DNA from: Xiphydria camelus
Taxonomy: Eukaryota > Arthropoda > Insecta > Hymenoptera > Xiphydriidae
Assembly (NCBI GenBank): GCA_963678675.1
Contig: OY783195.1
Span: 4,164,001 to 4,228,000 of the forward strand
DNA length: 64,000 nucleotides
Direction of reading: 5' to 3'
Positions 35,603-47,705 of this stretch are shown here, piece after piece (within the stretch, counting starts at the first letter, position 1; each line of letters starts with the position of its first letter). Both the position numbers and the translations under genes were made by a program. The notes below the pieces were generated by a model. It was not told the origin of the DNA. It saw only the letters and a list, made by a program, of their open reading frames with translations, and searched no databases.

Positions 35603-36651
35603 CTACACGAATAATCGACAACCGCCATCTCGGAGACTCGCTGTGATCTCCACAAGTGACACGATTCGCCCAGTCGGAGCGAAAAGATGAATTTCTCGTT
35701 GCGTTTCGCGAGAGGTGTCCGTTGCGAACGACTCTTCCAATGCGAATAGCCTCGTCGCCGTGAGACCCGTTTTTTTTGGCGCGGTTCCAAAGAGCTCTCT
35801 TCCGAGTCGTCTTTTCTCACATTCCGCCTCTCGTTGCTCAATATCCGCTCGGCGGTTTCCACGGAGGGACACCGTTCCAGCGCGATCGTCAGTGCCAGGG
35901 CTCGAGCGACAGCGCGACAGGCGGAAGGCTCGTTGTTGGGAAAAGTAAATCGGAGGGTCGTTACGGCGGGGAGACAACGAGACAGGCGGCGGCGCGTCAT
36001 ACCTCCACCTATACACAGGCCCGAAGAGTTCGAGGGGAATTGTAAACCGGGCGTATAGTTGCTCGTATAAATCATTCGTAATGTGTAAAGGTCGCGGAGG
36101 AACTGTCCCGGCGCGGGTTGTCGAGGGAATATCGCATGTTGAACTATTTTTTGCGGGCGCGGTATCGGCGTCGAACGATGTAGACTCTAGCCGTATGCCG
36201 GCAGCGAGGAATCGAAGAGCGCAATCATCGACGTCGCCGCGGTTGGTTGTGTAGTTCGTAAACGAGGGAATTAACATCGATGTATTATGTATTCGCCGGG
36301 ACACGGGGAAAATTGAATGGTGACGATATTGCACTTTAAAACGTTTTTGTAGTAAACTTCATGTTACTTGCATGAAGGTTTCATTGTACAATACAAGTTT
36401 ATGCATTCCAATTACTATACGCGATTGAACCAATTAAATTTACTACAGATTCGATTTGAATTATTACGAAACCATTGAAAATGTACCAAAATTGAAGTAT
36501 TTTTCCAGCAAAAACTGTACAATTCAAAACTCTCTTCGAAAATGACTAATAATAGTTCATAGCGATTCACATTGCTACGCTCGACTTGGAATGTTTTCAT
36601 ACTTTCGCATAGAAAATGTATAGCAAATTTACAAATTCTTTCAACAGTGTA
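35603..36651. other. start of spineless intron, no repeat recognised
   Basis: GC-rich to 36.3 kb, then AT-rich. A 243-codon - strand frame (35603-36334) overlaps other frames and has no domain I know. It is likely a compositional artefact. Confidence 0.4.
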
Positions 36652-36816
36652 CCAGCCCGGACGTTCGATAATATCGCGTTGAATAATCTGCAGAGTATAG
36701 TAATCACTATACTATTCGAATAGGTAATCATTATTCAACACGATATTGTCGAAGCTGTCACCTATTATATTTACTATTCTGGCTGGTAATCATTACCACT
36801 CAATTTTCTCCGTGGA
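36652..36816. mobile_element. family C inverted-repeat element, degraded
   Basis: CGATAATATCGCGTTGAATA and ATCTGCAGA on the left face TATTCAACACGATATTGTCG on the right, as in the better copy at 46819-47009. The right flank has TAATCATTACCACTCAATTTTCTCCGT. Left terminus is decayed. Confidence 0.6.
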
Positions 36817-37733
36817 GGATTTTGTTGTTTCGTCTTGTCGCCGTGGTCGAATTATTCAGCGAGGAGAGAGCAGTGGAATCTTCAGCTTCCGAATTTAGCT
36901 CTCCTAACGTCGAAATTACAGATCTTTCTACGGGGATTGCTTTCCTTTTTATAGAGAAAGCGGAGAAAGAAACGGATAAATTCCGTAACATTTGCTCGGT
37001 TTACTTTCTCGTCGAACAGTCACCAGGAGATTCCGCGAGGGGATGAACGAAGTTTGAGCTACCGATTGCCGATATACCGCGCTCATCGAGAGGACGCGTT
37101 TTTCTCGAGCGAGTCTCTTTCCTTGAATGTTTTCCTCCGCGGCGGCGCACCGGCTCGATCTCTCGCGCGGCAGCGGATCGCCGATCCACGTCAGACCCGT
37201 CCGCGTCCACCCCGCGCGGCGAAGATCTATAATTTAACGTACAAACGTCCGCTTCGCTCGCGACTAGCATCCGAGGAATTAAAGCGCTCCGGCGGAGTTC
37301 GCACGATTCCCCGGAGACATTCTTGCGTGCAACGCGAGCGGTTCTTTCCTCTCTTCCACTCGCGCGGGGATCGGGTCGAAGGGGGGTGGGGCTGCGGGAC
37401 GCGCGGTACCGAGAGAAAGATACGGGGTGGTCGCGGTGGCAGTGACGGAGTGCCAGGTCGATTGTGTCGAGACGCGGAAAAGTAAAGCTCGAGGAGAGAT
37501 CGCCTATCGGTTGCGATATTCCGTGTTGCGTTTCCGGTTGTCGCGGGCCGAATGACTTGTCAATCTCGCGCACCGTGCGACGGAGCGACGCGGATGACGA
37601 GCCGTGATCGCGCGCACGCGGCGCGCTACGATTTTAGAGCGAAATATCTGACGGGCGAAATAGTCTTTCGTTTTTGAGCTTTCACGCAATTGGAGAAAAA
37701 GAAGAAGTTTGAGAATATGCATACACTGAAAAA
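36817..37733. other. intronic, no feature recognised
   Basis: GC-rich between 37.05 and 37.65 kb. Overlapping frames on both strands lack known domains. Confidence 0.4.
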
Positions 37734-37883
37734 AAACGTATTTAGCTAATCCAGCTATATTTCTGGCTGCCTAAGACACAACTAGAAAAGTATTGCTAGC
37801 GTAGCAAGAATTCTTGCTATTGCGAAGAAAATTATCACTGCAGTTACTACAATTTTCTAGTTGTGGCCAAATTTTTTTGAGTG
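37734..37883. mobile_element. family H MITE, 150 bp, TA-flanked
   Basis: CACTGAAAAAAAACGTATTT at the left, AATTTTTTTGAGTG at the right, TA on both sides (37732-37733, 37884-37885). Internal GTAGCAAGAATTCTTGCTA is a perfect short palindrome. The 42.8-kb copy is the same element inverted. Confidence 0.8.
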
Positions 37884-38190
37884 TAAGAATGAATTGTCCC
37901 TCGGAGTCGTCTAATGGCTCGACCAATATTTTCTATTTTTCCATTTCCTGTGACTTTTAAAAGCATGTCTTTTCGCTGCATCATTGTCAGAGTGCGGCAG
38001 TTTCAATTGCTTTCAAAATTGCGAGCGTTAAAAGCTCTTGATTCATATTCTTGTATTTAGAGTTTTTTTTTGGACATTTACAGGTTATGATCACATTGGA
38101 AATGATGGTGAGGAAGCTTGAGTCACTAGATGACTGAATCACTAGATGATTGAGCTATTAGATCAGATGGCTCTACGGAACCATGCTTAT

Positions 38191-38408
38191 TCTTAAACTC
38201 GAGATGAAAACAAACATATCTTTCAAATGTCCTGAGAGCATATTTATTCGATTAGAATGAATGTCGAGCGGACGAATAAAAATATTGATTTAATTGAATA
38301 AGTATTATTTTTGGATCACAAATCAGTATTTATTCGAACTGAATGAATGGGCTCTCAGAACCATCGAAAAACACGTGTATTTCGATCTGGCAAATTTTTT
38401 TCTCACAG
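38191..38408. mobile_element. family A palindromic MITE, left end degraded
   Basis: GAGCATATTTATTCGATTAG and GAATGAATGTCGA on the left; inverted GGCTCTCAGAACC and ACACGTGTATTTCGATC, ending TTTTTTTCTCACAG, on the right. Confidence 0.65.
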
Positions 38409-40246
38409 TATTCTTCCAATATTGCGAAAATCCTTCCCCGCTTTACGTAACAACGATCACGCTTGTTTCTCTCTTACAAAATAACATTTGCATTTCCTAC
38501 GATACTCGGTCGACTTATCTCGAAGATCTCCGAAGCTGTCAACCGGGCAGGTAAACAACGAAAGAACTCGAGGAGAACGTGGACGAGTTTCGGGCCGCGC
38601 TTCACTCGGCTGGAACCAAACCTATGCACTTCCTCGAAGTCGGCTCCACGGCGAAACATCTTCGCTGCGGCTGCCCCGTAGCGATAAAATCATCCATCGC
38701 GAGAGAGGCGCGCCTTACGCAATGGCAATTCCCACAGATCAAAATTACTTCAGTTTCTCTCTGTAGCGTCTCCCCTGTCGCGAGGCGACGTGTACCGCGC
38801 GGCCCCTGGACTTTACATAACGAGAGCACGTCTCGCGGATCTGCAGCGAAGAGACATTAACGAGTGCTGGAACTCTCAGGCCACGCGTCTCCCCGATGGA
38901 ACCCGGTTCTTCGACCCCGTCTCCCCTCGTCTATTCCGCCGCGAAAAAACATCTCTTTCGCGCTCCCTCGCCGCCTCTCGGCCGAGCGAATCCTCCTCGG
39001 CTCTCCCATACGGGATGCCCCGCGGGCCCACCGCGTCTAGTCGGTTCCGCCGGTTCGCCAGTGCCCCGGTACCCGCAGCGCGAGCGCGAGCGCCGTTCGC
39101 CCGCAAAGTAAATCGTCCGAACACCCGAAGGAAATCACTGTTATCTCGCCTCGATGCCCGGGACTGTTCATCGGGCGGTAAAGTTTAACAGCGTATGACA
39201 ATGACTGAGTTTACCGCCGCGGGCCCGAGTTTCCCCAAAGTTTACGAAGGTTCGGGGAATGCGGCGCGTCGTGGCTCTCGGCTAATGACAGCAGCTTCTA
39301 TAATTTGGAGTTTTTGAGCGAACAGCCAAATTGCCGGCGAAGGGAGGGATTACTGTTATTACACTCGACCGCGGACTCGGTCGTACCTGATTATACTTTA
39401 GTCAGTCTTGACTCTCGACTGTCAGCCGGGCGTTCGCTCGGCCCCGTCTTCTTTTCCCCCTTAAATGCTCCCCTTTCCGCGATTCCCCGTCAAAGACGCG
39501 ACCCTTGCATCGCGCGCGAAGGGGGTGACAGGCTTTGGCGCGGTGCAATTCGAGTCGGAGGCGGCGAGGAAGGGGTGTTTTGGCGTCGTCGGTCGCGCGG
39601 GGGTTTGACGAGCGCCGAGGGGGTTGGTGTTTATACAGTCTCTGCTGGGTATTTTTGATTCATTGTAACCCGTGCGCGTTTCGAGGAGGCAAATAATTAA
39701 GGGTGTATCGTACGAGGAGGGGCTATCACGGAATTCGTGGAGGAGGGATGACTTTTTTTTTCGATGAGAAGTCTCTCGGGACTGTCGTTTCGAAGACTCA
39801 ATCGCGGGGCACGCTCAACCTTTCGCGAGAGGGTCGATGTTCTCCGAGATGAACGGGGAACGCGGCCCCTGCGTCGTCCCCGGTTCGGGCTGATTAGTTC
39901 TTAAGTAATTGCCGAGCCATCCTCACCGGTCTTATAACGTCCGTTTATAGCCTCGTAATGAACCTGTTTCCGAGCCTTTCCTCGGCGTTCGGTCGTTCGA
40001 CTCGGCTCCGGGACGCCTGTGTTCTCTCGCGCTGCTCCTTTCCGCGTCTAAGGGATGACCGATCGCGGGGAGAAACGATGTACGAACGAGACTTTATCCT
40101 GGGGACGACTCGTTTCCCTTCGAACGCTCCTTTGACTCATTTTCGGTGTCGATGTATCGTGTAACGTATAGGTATAGGGTGAAAGAATATGTAAATTTAA
40201 TGAGAGCAGTAAGATATACGTAAAATAAACGAATAGGTACTTGTGT

Positions 40247-40247
<1 letters not shown>
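38409..40247. other. intronic, no feature recognised
   Basis: CpG-rich between 38.5 and 40.1 kb with long overlapping frames on both strands but no known domain. Nothing else seen. Confidence 0.4.

Positions 40248-40316
<69 letters not shown>
40248..40316. repeat. (GA)n microsatellite, about 34 units
   Basis: An uninterrupted GA dinucleotide run of 69 bases, the longest simple repeat in the window. Confidence 0.95.
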
Positions 40317-40317
<1 letters not shown>

Positions 40318-41296
40318 AATACATTTTAATTATCAAACATTATTTAGAAAATATTTATTTCAATCAAAAAAATCTCTTGCCACAGTTTGACCTCTAATAA
40401 TCGATATATCTCGCGACTAGCTGATCCAAATGAAAAACATTTCAAATAAAAATTCTAGCATTTCAATAGTTCTACAATTTGTATTCGAACCATTTTCCTC
40501 TCCGTCTCCTCAATTTCCAGTTACGGCGATCGTTAGCGAGTCCTTTCACTCTCCGCGTGCTCCAAATGACTCTTTCGTACGCACATCGTACCGATCGAAC
40601 TTTATCAGCCTTCGAATCTTCCCATCGAAACACACCACGAGGAGGAAAGACCCTTCGGCGAGTTTTCCATGAAAGGAGACGATACCCGCGAGGCGTACAG
40701 AGCTAACCGAGAGAAGGACGTCCCCGATTAAGGCTTAAGAGCTTGTCGTACGCGATAAGGGGTATCGTTTACCTCGTAACCGCGCATTTTACGGTGCGTA
40801 TATACGCTGTAATTTAATAGACTCTCTCTCGCTCGCAGTCGCGGGGAGAGCATTTCGTTGCGCGGAGGGTATATAGCTTACCTGTGGACAAGACCATTAT
40901 TGGCGCGAGCCTCATAACTCCCATAACCGACCACACCCGGCAGACTTAACACCTCGTATCCAATTATAACGATAGCCCGTGTCGCGGGGACGATCCGCGG
41001 CCATTATCGTACACTCACGCTTCTGAAATCACCTCTTATCGCCCCTTCTCGACTCTCGACGGGCCAATAAGATTTGAATTTTTCGACGATTACCGTTCTC
41101 GCGTCACGGCGAGTAAACAATCGCCGAGATCGTTTCCTCGTACTCGCTGTGAGTAGAGATCGGAGTCTCTCGCTGTACCGCCTACGCCGGCGCACGTCAA
41201 TGTGGTCGCGCGCGCACGGGATGCTGTTACGTTTATCCGGACTCCGGTATCTACGAGCAAAACCAATCCGAGTGTGGAGGCAGGCGCTCGCCAGGC
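40317..41296. other. intronic, no feature recognised
   Basis: No recognisable exon, repeat or RNA gene. Confidence 0.4.
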
Positions 41297-41300
41297 TTAA

Positions 41301-41521
41301 CCCCTTCAGACCTGGTGTACACGAGAATGTACATTGGATTTGAGCTATTTTATTTAAAAATGTAATGCAAAAATACGATTGTGCACTCTTTGCACATAAA
41401 TATAAGAAAATTCAAGAAATAAAGATTGCAAAAATATGTTAAAATATAATAATACCCCAAAGGCTAAAACATCATCAACAATTTCCCTTGCTCCGCGAAA
41501 AAAAAGTCAGGTCTGAAGGGG
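41301..41521. mobile_element. piggyBac-like MITE, 221 bp, TTAA-flanked
   Basis: Left end CCCCTTCAGACCTGG; the right end is the inverse CCCCTTCAGACCTG. Exact TTAA duplications sit at 41297-41300 and 41522-41525. A CCC terminus plus TTAA is the hallmark of piggyBac-type elements. The interior is AT-rich and non-coding. Confidence 0.85.
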
Positions 41522-41525
41522 TTAA

Positions 41526-41605
41526 TCTCGATTTATCTCGTCGCCCGTGCACTTTTCACCCACATCGATCAGGAACTTTCTTGCAGAGCGAGATCCGATC
41601 TTCGA
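41526..41605. repeat. family N-related fragment
   Basis: TTATCTCGTCGCCCGTGCAC and the following CGATCAGGAACTTTCTTG align loosely to the arm of the 57.7-kb family N copy (TTATCTCGTAACCTGTGAAC...AAGAAACTTTTTG). Confidence 0.3.
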
Positions 41606-42540
41606 AAAAGCACTGCGTCGTGTTCGGCCTAAAGTTCGTAGTTTTCGAGATAATCGCGGTAAAAGGTGGAGGCGTTTAGCGATCTCCCGAAATTCGTGGA
41701 AATCGGACGTTAAACGACGTCGCTCTTCAAAGTCAACGAATGACATCGGATGCACGCGGCGAATCTCGTTTCCGCGAGGTGCAGAATGCCTCGCAAGGTC
41801 GACCCGACGCCACGCAGCGTCCTTTAGCCGAGCGACGAACCCGCGCGCGGGAAAGAGAGGAGACTCCTTTCGCGCGAACAGGGTTACTCGGCGTCGTGAA
41901 TAGAGCCATAACGAAGTGAAACGCGCAGGTGAATTTATGCCGCAGGAGCGGACGAGGCCCCCGGACTCCACCGAGCGGGCCAATAAGCGCGCGTACGGTC
42001 CGCGGTTTCGAGCGAAAGAAGCGAGAGGCCGATTTTACTGCCGGGTAAAAAAGAATCGGGCGCCGCTTTCGTCCGCCTTGTTTACGAGTTACGTTCATTG
42101 CTTTCGACTCGCACCGCGCACGCCGAGAGCTCGTGAATGAAACGCTTCGCCCTTGCGGCGTTGCGGCGCGAACCGGAAGACTAGCCGCGGGGGAAGAATA
42201 ACGTCGATTCTACGGGGCAACGTCGCGCGTTTTATTCGAGACGAACGGCGATGTATCGGGTCGCGAGATCGTGCAAAATATATCGATCGGTAGTTGACGT
42301 TACTCGAGCAAGGCCTGTGGTTCTATTGATACGAATGGATCGTTATATCCGCGGGTATTATTCGAATACAATTATTGTGTGGTTAAGCAGTTTGCATCCT
42401 CGTTGCAGTTATGGTGGACTCGGTTAGTGTTACGGTATACATAAACAAAAAAGTAGAGTACATCTGTTAAGTTTCATTCCACGACGCAGTCAAACGTGCG
42501 CATACATGTATTATCGAACATAACGTAATTATGATATTGA
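41606..42540. other. intronic, no feature recognised
   Basis: CpG-rich with overlapping chance frames; nothing assigned. Confidence 0.4.
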
Positions 42541-42784
42541 CGAGAAAACTGATATCAGTAAATTTTACTGTATTTACAATAAAAGAAGTGAATGTAAGGG
42601 TTTTCGGATGTTTCTTCTGTTCTGGAGAACAATTTTTAGTAAACCAGCAAAAAATTGTAATGTAAGCTACTCGTATTACGATTTAATCACACTGTACCTA
42701 CTGTAAAAACATCCGAAAACTCTCATGTATACCTTCTTTATCGCAAGTACAGTAAAATTTACCGGTACCGGTCTTTTCGTGTCC
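42541..42784. mobile_element. family I inverted-repeat element, copy 2
   Basis: The left arm CAGTAAATTTTACTGTATTT faces GTACAGTAAAATTTACC on the right. Next inward, GGGTTTTCGGATGTTT faces AAAACATCCGAAAACTCT. Termini CGAGAAAA / TTTTCGTG are degraded. Confidence 0.65.
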
Positions 42785-42799
42785 ATTTCTCTCAGAGTA

Positions 42800-42970
42800 C
42801 ACTCAAAACAATTTGGCCACAACTGGAAAAAAATTATAGTAATTGCAGTGATAATTTTCTTCGCGATAGCAAGAATTATTGCTATGCTAGCAATATTTGT
42901 CTAGTCGTCACCAAACAATGTCTGAGGCAGCGGGAAATATAGCTGGATTAGCTAAATATTTTGTTCAGTG
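42800..42970. mobile_element. family H MITE, inverted copy, TA-flanked
   Basis: CACTCAAAACAATTTGGCCACAACTGG at the left and AATATTTTGTTCAGTG at the right are the reverse complement of the 37.7-kb copy. TA flanks both ends (42798-42799, 42971-42972). It adjoins family I. Confidence 0.8.
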
Positions 42971-43521
42971 TAAAATTAACACCTGCAGGATCGCCTTGAA
43001 TTACTTACAATCGCGTATTATCCACGCGGATATTTCGTTCGCGTGCGTCTCGTAGGACGAGCGGAATTAGGCTGTAAAAATTGCCCCGGTAAAATCTACT
43101 TCCAAACGAAAATGCGGTCCGATCGGACGACGCGTTCGCGGGACGCCGCGGCGGGCTCGGGATTCGAAAGCGCGTTCGAGAGACGTACCAGCGGCCCTGC
43201 CCGGGTCCAGCTCGGGTCGATGATGCATCTCGACCGTGGTCCAGCCGGGCCCGGTACGGCGCTGTGTGTTTAACTATTCAATAATTCATCCCGCCATTCA
43301 TCACCGGCCGGGCGTAAAATTTATCTTATTTTTATGTATTGGCCCCCCTCCAACTCGCCACCATGCATCACCCGCTTATTAGCCGCGGTTTGTTTAGCGG
43401 CGCTCGCGCCGCGAGATCCCGTTGTTTCGCCGCATCCGCGGATGCACGGTGCATCTACGTCGCATCGACGTTATCGTCACCGAGACGCGCGACCGTCGTT
43501 CGTCTTTTTCTCGTCGTCGCG
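42971..43521. other. intronic, no feature recognised
   Basis: CpG-rich; nothing assigned. Confidence 0.4.
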
Positions 43522-43955
43522 CAGAGAAAGAGAATTAGTTGGATCCCCGCCAATAATTACTTGCGGGGTCGCGGGTAATTATTTATTTACATCGCTTTGA
43601 TATTTTTTCACGCGTTAATCTGATCTTTCTTCCCTGCAATCACGTACACCGAAAGAAATAAATGTGGTTGTGACAACTATTTTGATTTTTACAGTTGTCG
43701 TAACTATTTTTGGTTACCGGGACAAAAGAATTGTTGCGACAACCGCGTAAAACTAGTGCCGGTTACAAAACTGGAGCGGTCGCGTCCAAAATAGTTCTCA
43801 AAACTACTTTTTTGTCTCAGTGCACCGTTCCACACGATTGCAAGGAAAAGATATCCAATCGATGCATTTTACAAGATTTTGTCGATACGAATAAATAATT
43901 ACTCGCGCGACCCCGCGATTAATTTTCCGTAAATTCAACGAATTACTTACCTCCG
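43522..43955. mobile_element. family F inverted-repeat element, interrupted by G
   Basis: CAGAGAAAGAGAATTAGTTG plus GATCC, AATTACTTGCGGGGTCGCGG and TAATTATTTATTTACATC on the left face the inverted CGCGCGACCCCGCG / AATAAATAATTAC block on the right. CCCTGCAATCACGT and ACACGATTGCAAGG form the inner arms once the insert is removed. Confidence 0.7.
43647..43822. mobile_element. element G, 176 bp, nested in family F
   Basis: Starts CACCGAAAGAAATAAATGTG and ends ACTACTTTTTTGTCTCAGTG. The arms share GACAACTATTTTGA / inverse of CAAAATAGTTCTCA. The flanks are TA (left) and CA (right), so the target duplication is imperfect. Confidence 0.65.
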
Positions 43956-45051
43956 TGCGCGGGCTGGAATTTTTCCAGCAGGCATTCCCGCGAGCCCGTC
44001 GACTCCGAATTAGCGGAACTGCATCCGAGGCGCTGCATTTCGACGTCACGAGAGAAGTTCCCGCGCAGTCCGCGCCGCTTTTTAACGGGGAAAAGGCATT
44101 AGCCGCGGCGAAGCGGCATCAGTTGGTGTCGCCCGGTCCTTATAGCGGCTACTTCCGGTGCCCGGAGGCGGGCTCCCATTGTCATTACGTCACCCTAGAC
44201 TGTCATTTACCTCTTCCGAGCATCTGTCCTTCCCGCCGTCTCCTCGCTCCCTCCGAATAGCGACGGAGGAGAGGAGCGCGCGCGATGAGCTCGCCCGAAT
44301 CGGCCCGCAGTGCGACGCGATGCCCCGACGCGCCGTGCGCATCCGGCCGCTGCACTTCGGACGAATCCGAAGTCTTCGAATGGCAACGCGCTCCTCGAGT
44401 GGTCCGCGCCGAAAGCGGGAGCTGCGCGAATTTTTTCAATCGAGTGCATCACGCGTGACACGACCCCCCCGCGTATGTGAGCCGAGAGGAACGGTTATCG
44501 TTAAAAATGCATTCGGAGTTATCGTGCGTCCCGTTTCCCAGCAGCGGGACATTTCCTTGCCCGATGCAAGGCGCGCGAGCCAAAGTGCGGCGCGCATACG
44601 CAACTGCTGCATTTCGAGTTGCAGCACGCACGACAGCACCGGTCCGGCGGTAATTTCTTCCCCGGACGGGAATTTCTTCGCTGGGTGTGACGCGCGCTCC
44701 ACATACGTCAAGTCGTCTTGCGCGCAAACGCGTAGGATCGCCTGTGTAATTATTACTTAATAACCGCGTGCTAAGTTGATTAATTAACGGTCGGTTCGCT
44801 CTTGATAACGAGTTTGCTCGAGCGCAGCTTCTTTATCCTCGGGCGTTGCTGCTGCTGTAGCTGCTCAGTGCGATGCTCAGCGTTTCGTTTCGTCGGGATA
44901 GATGCCCTTCCCCTCATTTGCATAATACATATCGCGCTATTAGTACTACAAATAGGGCCGACCACGCCCTCGGCTTCCCTAAACCTCGTCGTTAACCCGT
45001 AGGAGACCGTGATCCACGATTCATCGACGACAGGTAGTTTTATACGCGCCT
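43956..45051. other. intronic, no feature recognised
   Basis: CpG-rich; a 200-codon + frame (44158-44760) overlaps several - frames and has no domain. Chance ORF most likely. Confidence 0.4.
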
Positions 45052-45266
45052 GAACGATGTACATTGATAACTGTCAGCGGTTCTGGTCCATCGACGGTCG
45101 ATATCGGAGGGACAGATAACATTTAACGTCGTTATGTATGTCTGAGCGATGCATAGTGATCATTGCCCAGTGATTCAGGTCAATCGACCTCCTTCGTCTC
45201 GAACCGACGGTCGAATCTCTGTCGACTGGCACGAGACATAAAATTTAATGTCTCGATAATTCGACT
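45052..45266. repeat. weak ~115-bp tandem duplication
   Basis: GAACGATGTACATTGATAAC...ACATTTAACGTCGT resembles GAGCGATGCATAGTGATCAT...AAATTTAATGTCTCG in order. The match is weak. Confidence 0.3.
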
Positions 45267-45430
45267 CGGGAGCTCACAGATATATTATCGTCGTTGATAT
45301 TCCTAACGGGATATCCGTAAGCGCATGGTGTCTGGCGATTAGGGAGTTCTGGATGGTCTGAAATAGTATCGTACCCCTTGACATTTTACCAAAAATCGAA
45401 ATCTTCTTAATCGATCGCTCGGCTATCCTG

Positions 45431-45615
45431 TCTTGTGTATTTTTTTTCACGCTGATTACGAAAGTTACGGTCATTAAATCGATATCTCGAGGGAAATATG
45501 AGATGTAAGCAATTTTATCGACGAAAAATCATAAATCACCGATATATCGGTGTTTCTTTGAGATTTCCTCAGTATAAGTCTGATTTTCGAAATCAGCGTG
45601 AAGAAATAGGTACGT
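45431..45615. repeat. family M dispersed palindromic repeat, copy 2
   Basis: TTTTTTTCACGCTGATTACG faces GAAATCAGCGTGAAGAAAT, giving inverted arms, and the interior carries CACCGATATATCGGTG. Similar in order to the 1.7-kb copy. Confidence 0.5.
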
Positions 45616-45849
45616 CGGATGGGGTCGTCGATAATTTAATTCCAGGCATTTCGATAAAAATGTTAACTAGATATTTTGTCAGAGTGATCGAAAGTTTCAA
45701 TTAATTCAATCAGTCCTGGTTACTGAATTATTCGATTGAGTTAACTTCATCGATTCAATAAAAGTGTGATTCTAGTCGACTAGAGGAAAGCCATCTAAAA
45801 ATATTTGTTCAATTGAACCTCATCTTTTTGTACTTTGATATACCTCTTA

Positions 45850-46132
45850 CACTGAGCGGTGCGAAAAAAAACAGTTTTCTTCAATCAAAAACCTGATAGA
45901 TATAATTCCAGAATCAAGCCTAGGTTTTTTTCGTGCAAGAAAATATTCGACAGACTCGAGTAATTGTTTTTTTTTTCGCTTAGAAAGAATTTCTCGTTTC
46001 AACGAAGGTATCCTTGAAAATCAAGAGTATATATTCTTCGACCAAGAATCTGTATTTTCGAAAATTTGTAAGATCATATGTTCTTTGATTCAAGATATAT
46101 TTTTTTAATACCAGCGATTGTTTCCCTCAGTG
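45850..46132. mobile_element. family E MITE, 283 bp, TA-flanked
   Basis: CACTGAGCGGTGCGAAAAAA at the left after TA (45848-45849); ATTGTTTCCCTCAGTG before TA (46133-46134). Interior AGAAAATATTCGACAGACTC and CGAGTAATTGTTTTTTTTTTCGC match the other two E copies. Confidence 0.75.
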
Positions 46133-46637
46133 TACCTATACAGTCCTGGGAAGCATCGTATTGTACACAGTCGCTCCCGCGGGTTCAGTATCCACCTCTC
46201 AGACGATGGGGCACCACAGCCAACGGTCGTTAGTCCCACCGCGTGCTCGCATCCCTTCATTTCGATATCCACTCGTTTCGGCCGGATTTGCATTTCCAGA
46301 ATGCGAGATTAGGCGGTGCAAAGCGCGGTATGGAGGAGCTAGTGCGCCCGCGCAGGGCGGGTCGGTTAATAAACACAGGGTATCTTAGATCCTTTCTGCT
46401 CTCATCATCCTTTGCCCGCGTATACGCGCGATGCTCATGTCGGTTTTCATTTTCGGCTTAAACACAAGGCTTGTGCCACTGGGTTGGATTATAAAGGAGC
46501 AAGCGCTTTCGGTAGCCTTGCGCCGGGGGTCGATCTTTGGGACACGTTCACGGTAGCTCCCTTCGAAGGGATCTAAAATTGAGATCGAAACATTCCCACG
46601 CCTCGAGAAATAACCCTGTTCTAAAATTTATCGGATA
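46133..46637. other. intronic, no feature recognised
   Basis: Nothing assigned. Confidence 0.4.
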
Positions 46638-47104
46638 CACTGAGAAAAATAACTCGGTTAATATGACGAAACACATCTGGGGTTAAACGAATTTAGTTAT
46701 TCTCACCAAAATAGTGGTAAATTGAACCAAATATTGAGTTATTCCAATTAGATTCTTAGTTATTCAAACTGAATTTTTAATTATTCTAACCACAAAGTGG
46801 TCCATTTGACCAAACATATGGAGAAAATTGAACAGTAACGACTACCAGTAAAGGTAGTGAATAGATGAAAGCTTCGACAATATCGTGTTGAATGATCTGC
46901 AGAATAGTAACAATTATTACTATGCTGCAGTTCATTCAACACGACATTGTCGAAACAATCACCTGTTTATTATTCTTGATGGTAAATCGTTACTATTTAA
47001 TTTTCTCCATACAGATGGAGAGAGAGAGGATCCATATTTCACCAAACGGTTTGATTATGGTCTCCAGGATTTCAGTTAACTTAACCAGGTTATTTTTCTC
47101 AGTG
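46638..47104. mobile_element. family B MITE, TA-flanked, interrupted by family C
   Basis: CACTGAGAAAAATAACTCGG after TA (46636-46637), ending TTATTTTTCTCAGTG before TA (47105-47106). Interior has repeated TTAGTTATTC blocks. The family C insert lies at 46819-47009. Confidence 0.8.
46819..47009. mobile_element. family C element, 191 bp, nested in family B, TA-flanked
   Basis: TGGAGAAAATTGAACAGTAA faces TTACTATTTAATTTTCTCCA; inner arms GACAATATCGTGTTGAATGA / TTCATTCAACACGACATTGT. TA lies at 46817-46818 and 47010-47011. The uninterrupted B copy at 58.8 kb gives a close empty-site comparison. Confidence 0.8.
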
Positions 47105-47705
47105 TAAAATGCATATATTTCGTCAGATCCAATGGCAAATTTACGAGGAAAGGTGAAACCAATTAAAATTGCATCTCTGTTTTCGAAATTGTACACCGTC
47201 TCGCTTTACGGAAATTCGCGATATCGTTTCCTCGCGATCCGACGCCCAGAAGGTGCAAGGTCGACGCCGTATACGCGTCGGTGCCACGATAACGATCGCG
47301 CGAAGCGCCATGCGCGCGCTTTGCACTTGCGATATACTTGCATGCATGTAAATCCAAGGTAGGTTGGGTAGGTACAGAGTAATGGAGGTTGTTATTCGCG
47401 CGCGTAGAGTACTGTGCAGTAAACCGCGGGAGCGTAAACTTGCGTCTGAAATGGAGGAATTTTAAAAGGAAGAACGATATTTAAGGATGCGGAATATGAT
47501 CGATCGATCGTTTTCATCCTACTTACACTTTTCTCGCAATGCAAGCCGGACTTAAGCCGTACAGAAGTCGAGTCGAGCTAGTTTCCTGGAGTTAAGAGGG
47601 ATAAGGGTAACGAGCTTTGATTTAGAACCCCCGAGTGTCCAACTGGAGGGTTACACTTGCACTTATAAATGATTAATTTAATAAATAATTAATGATTAAA
47701 TCATA

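Noticed and set aside
35603..36334. 243-codon - strand frame at the start of the intron
   Set aside because: Overlaps several other frames, composition-driven, no recognised domain.
40094..40336. 80-residue frame of Leu-Ser repeats
   Set aside because: Simply the GA microsatellite translated.
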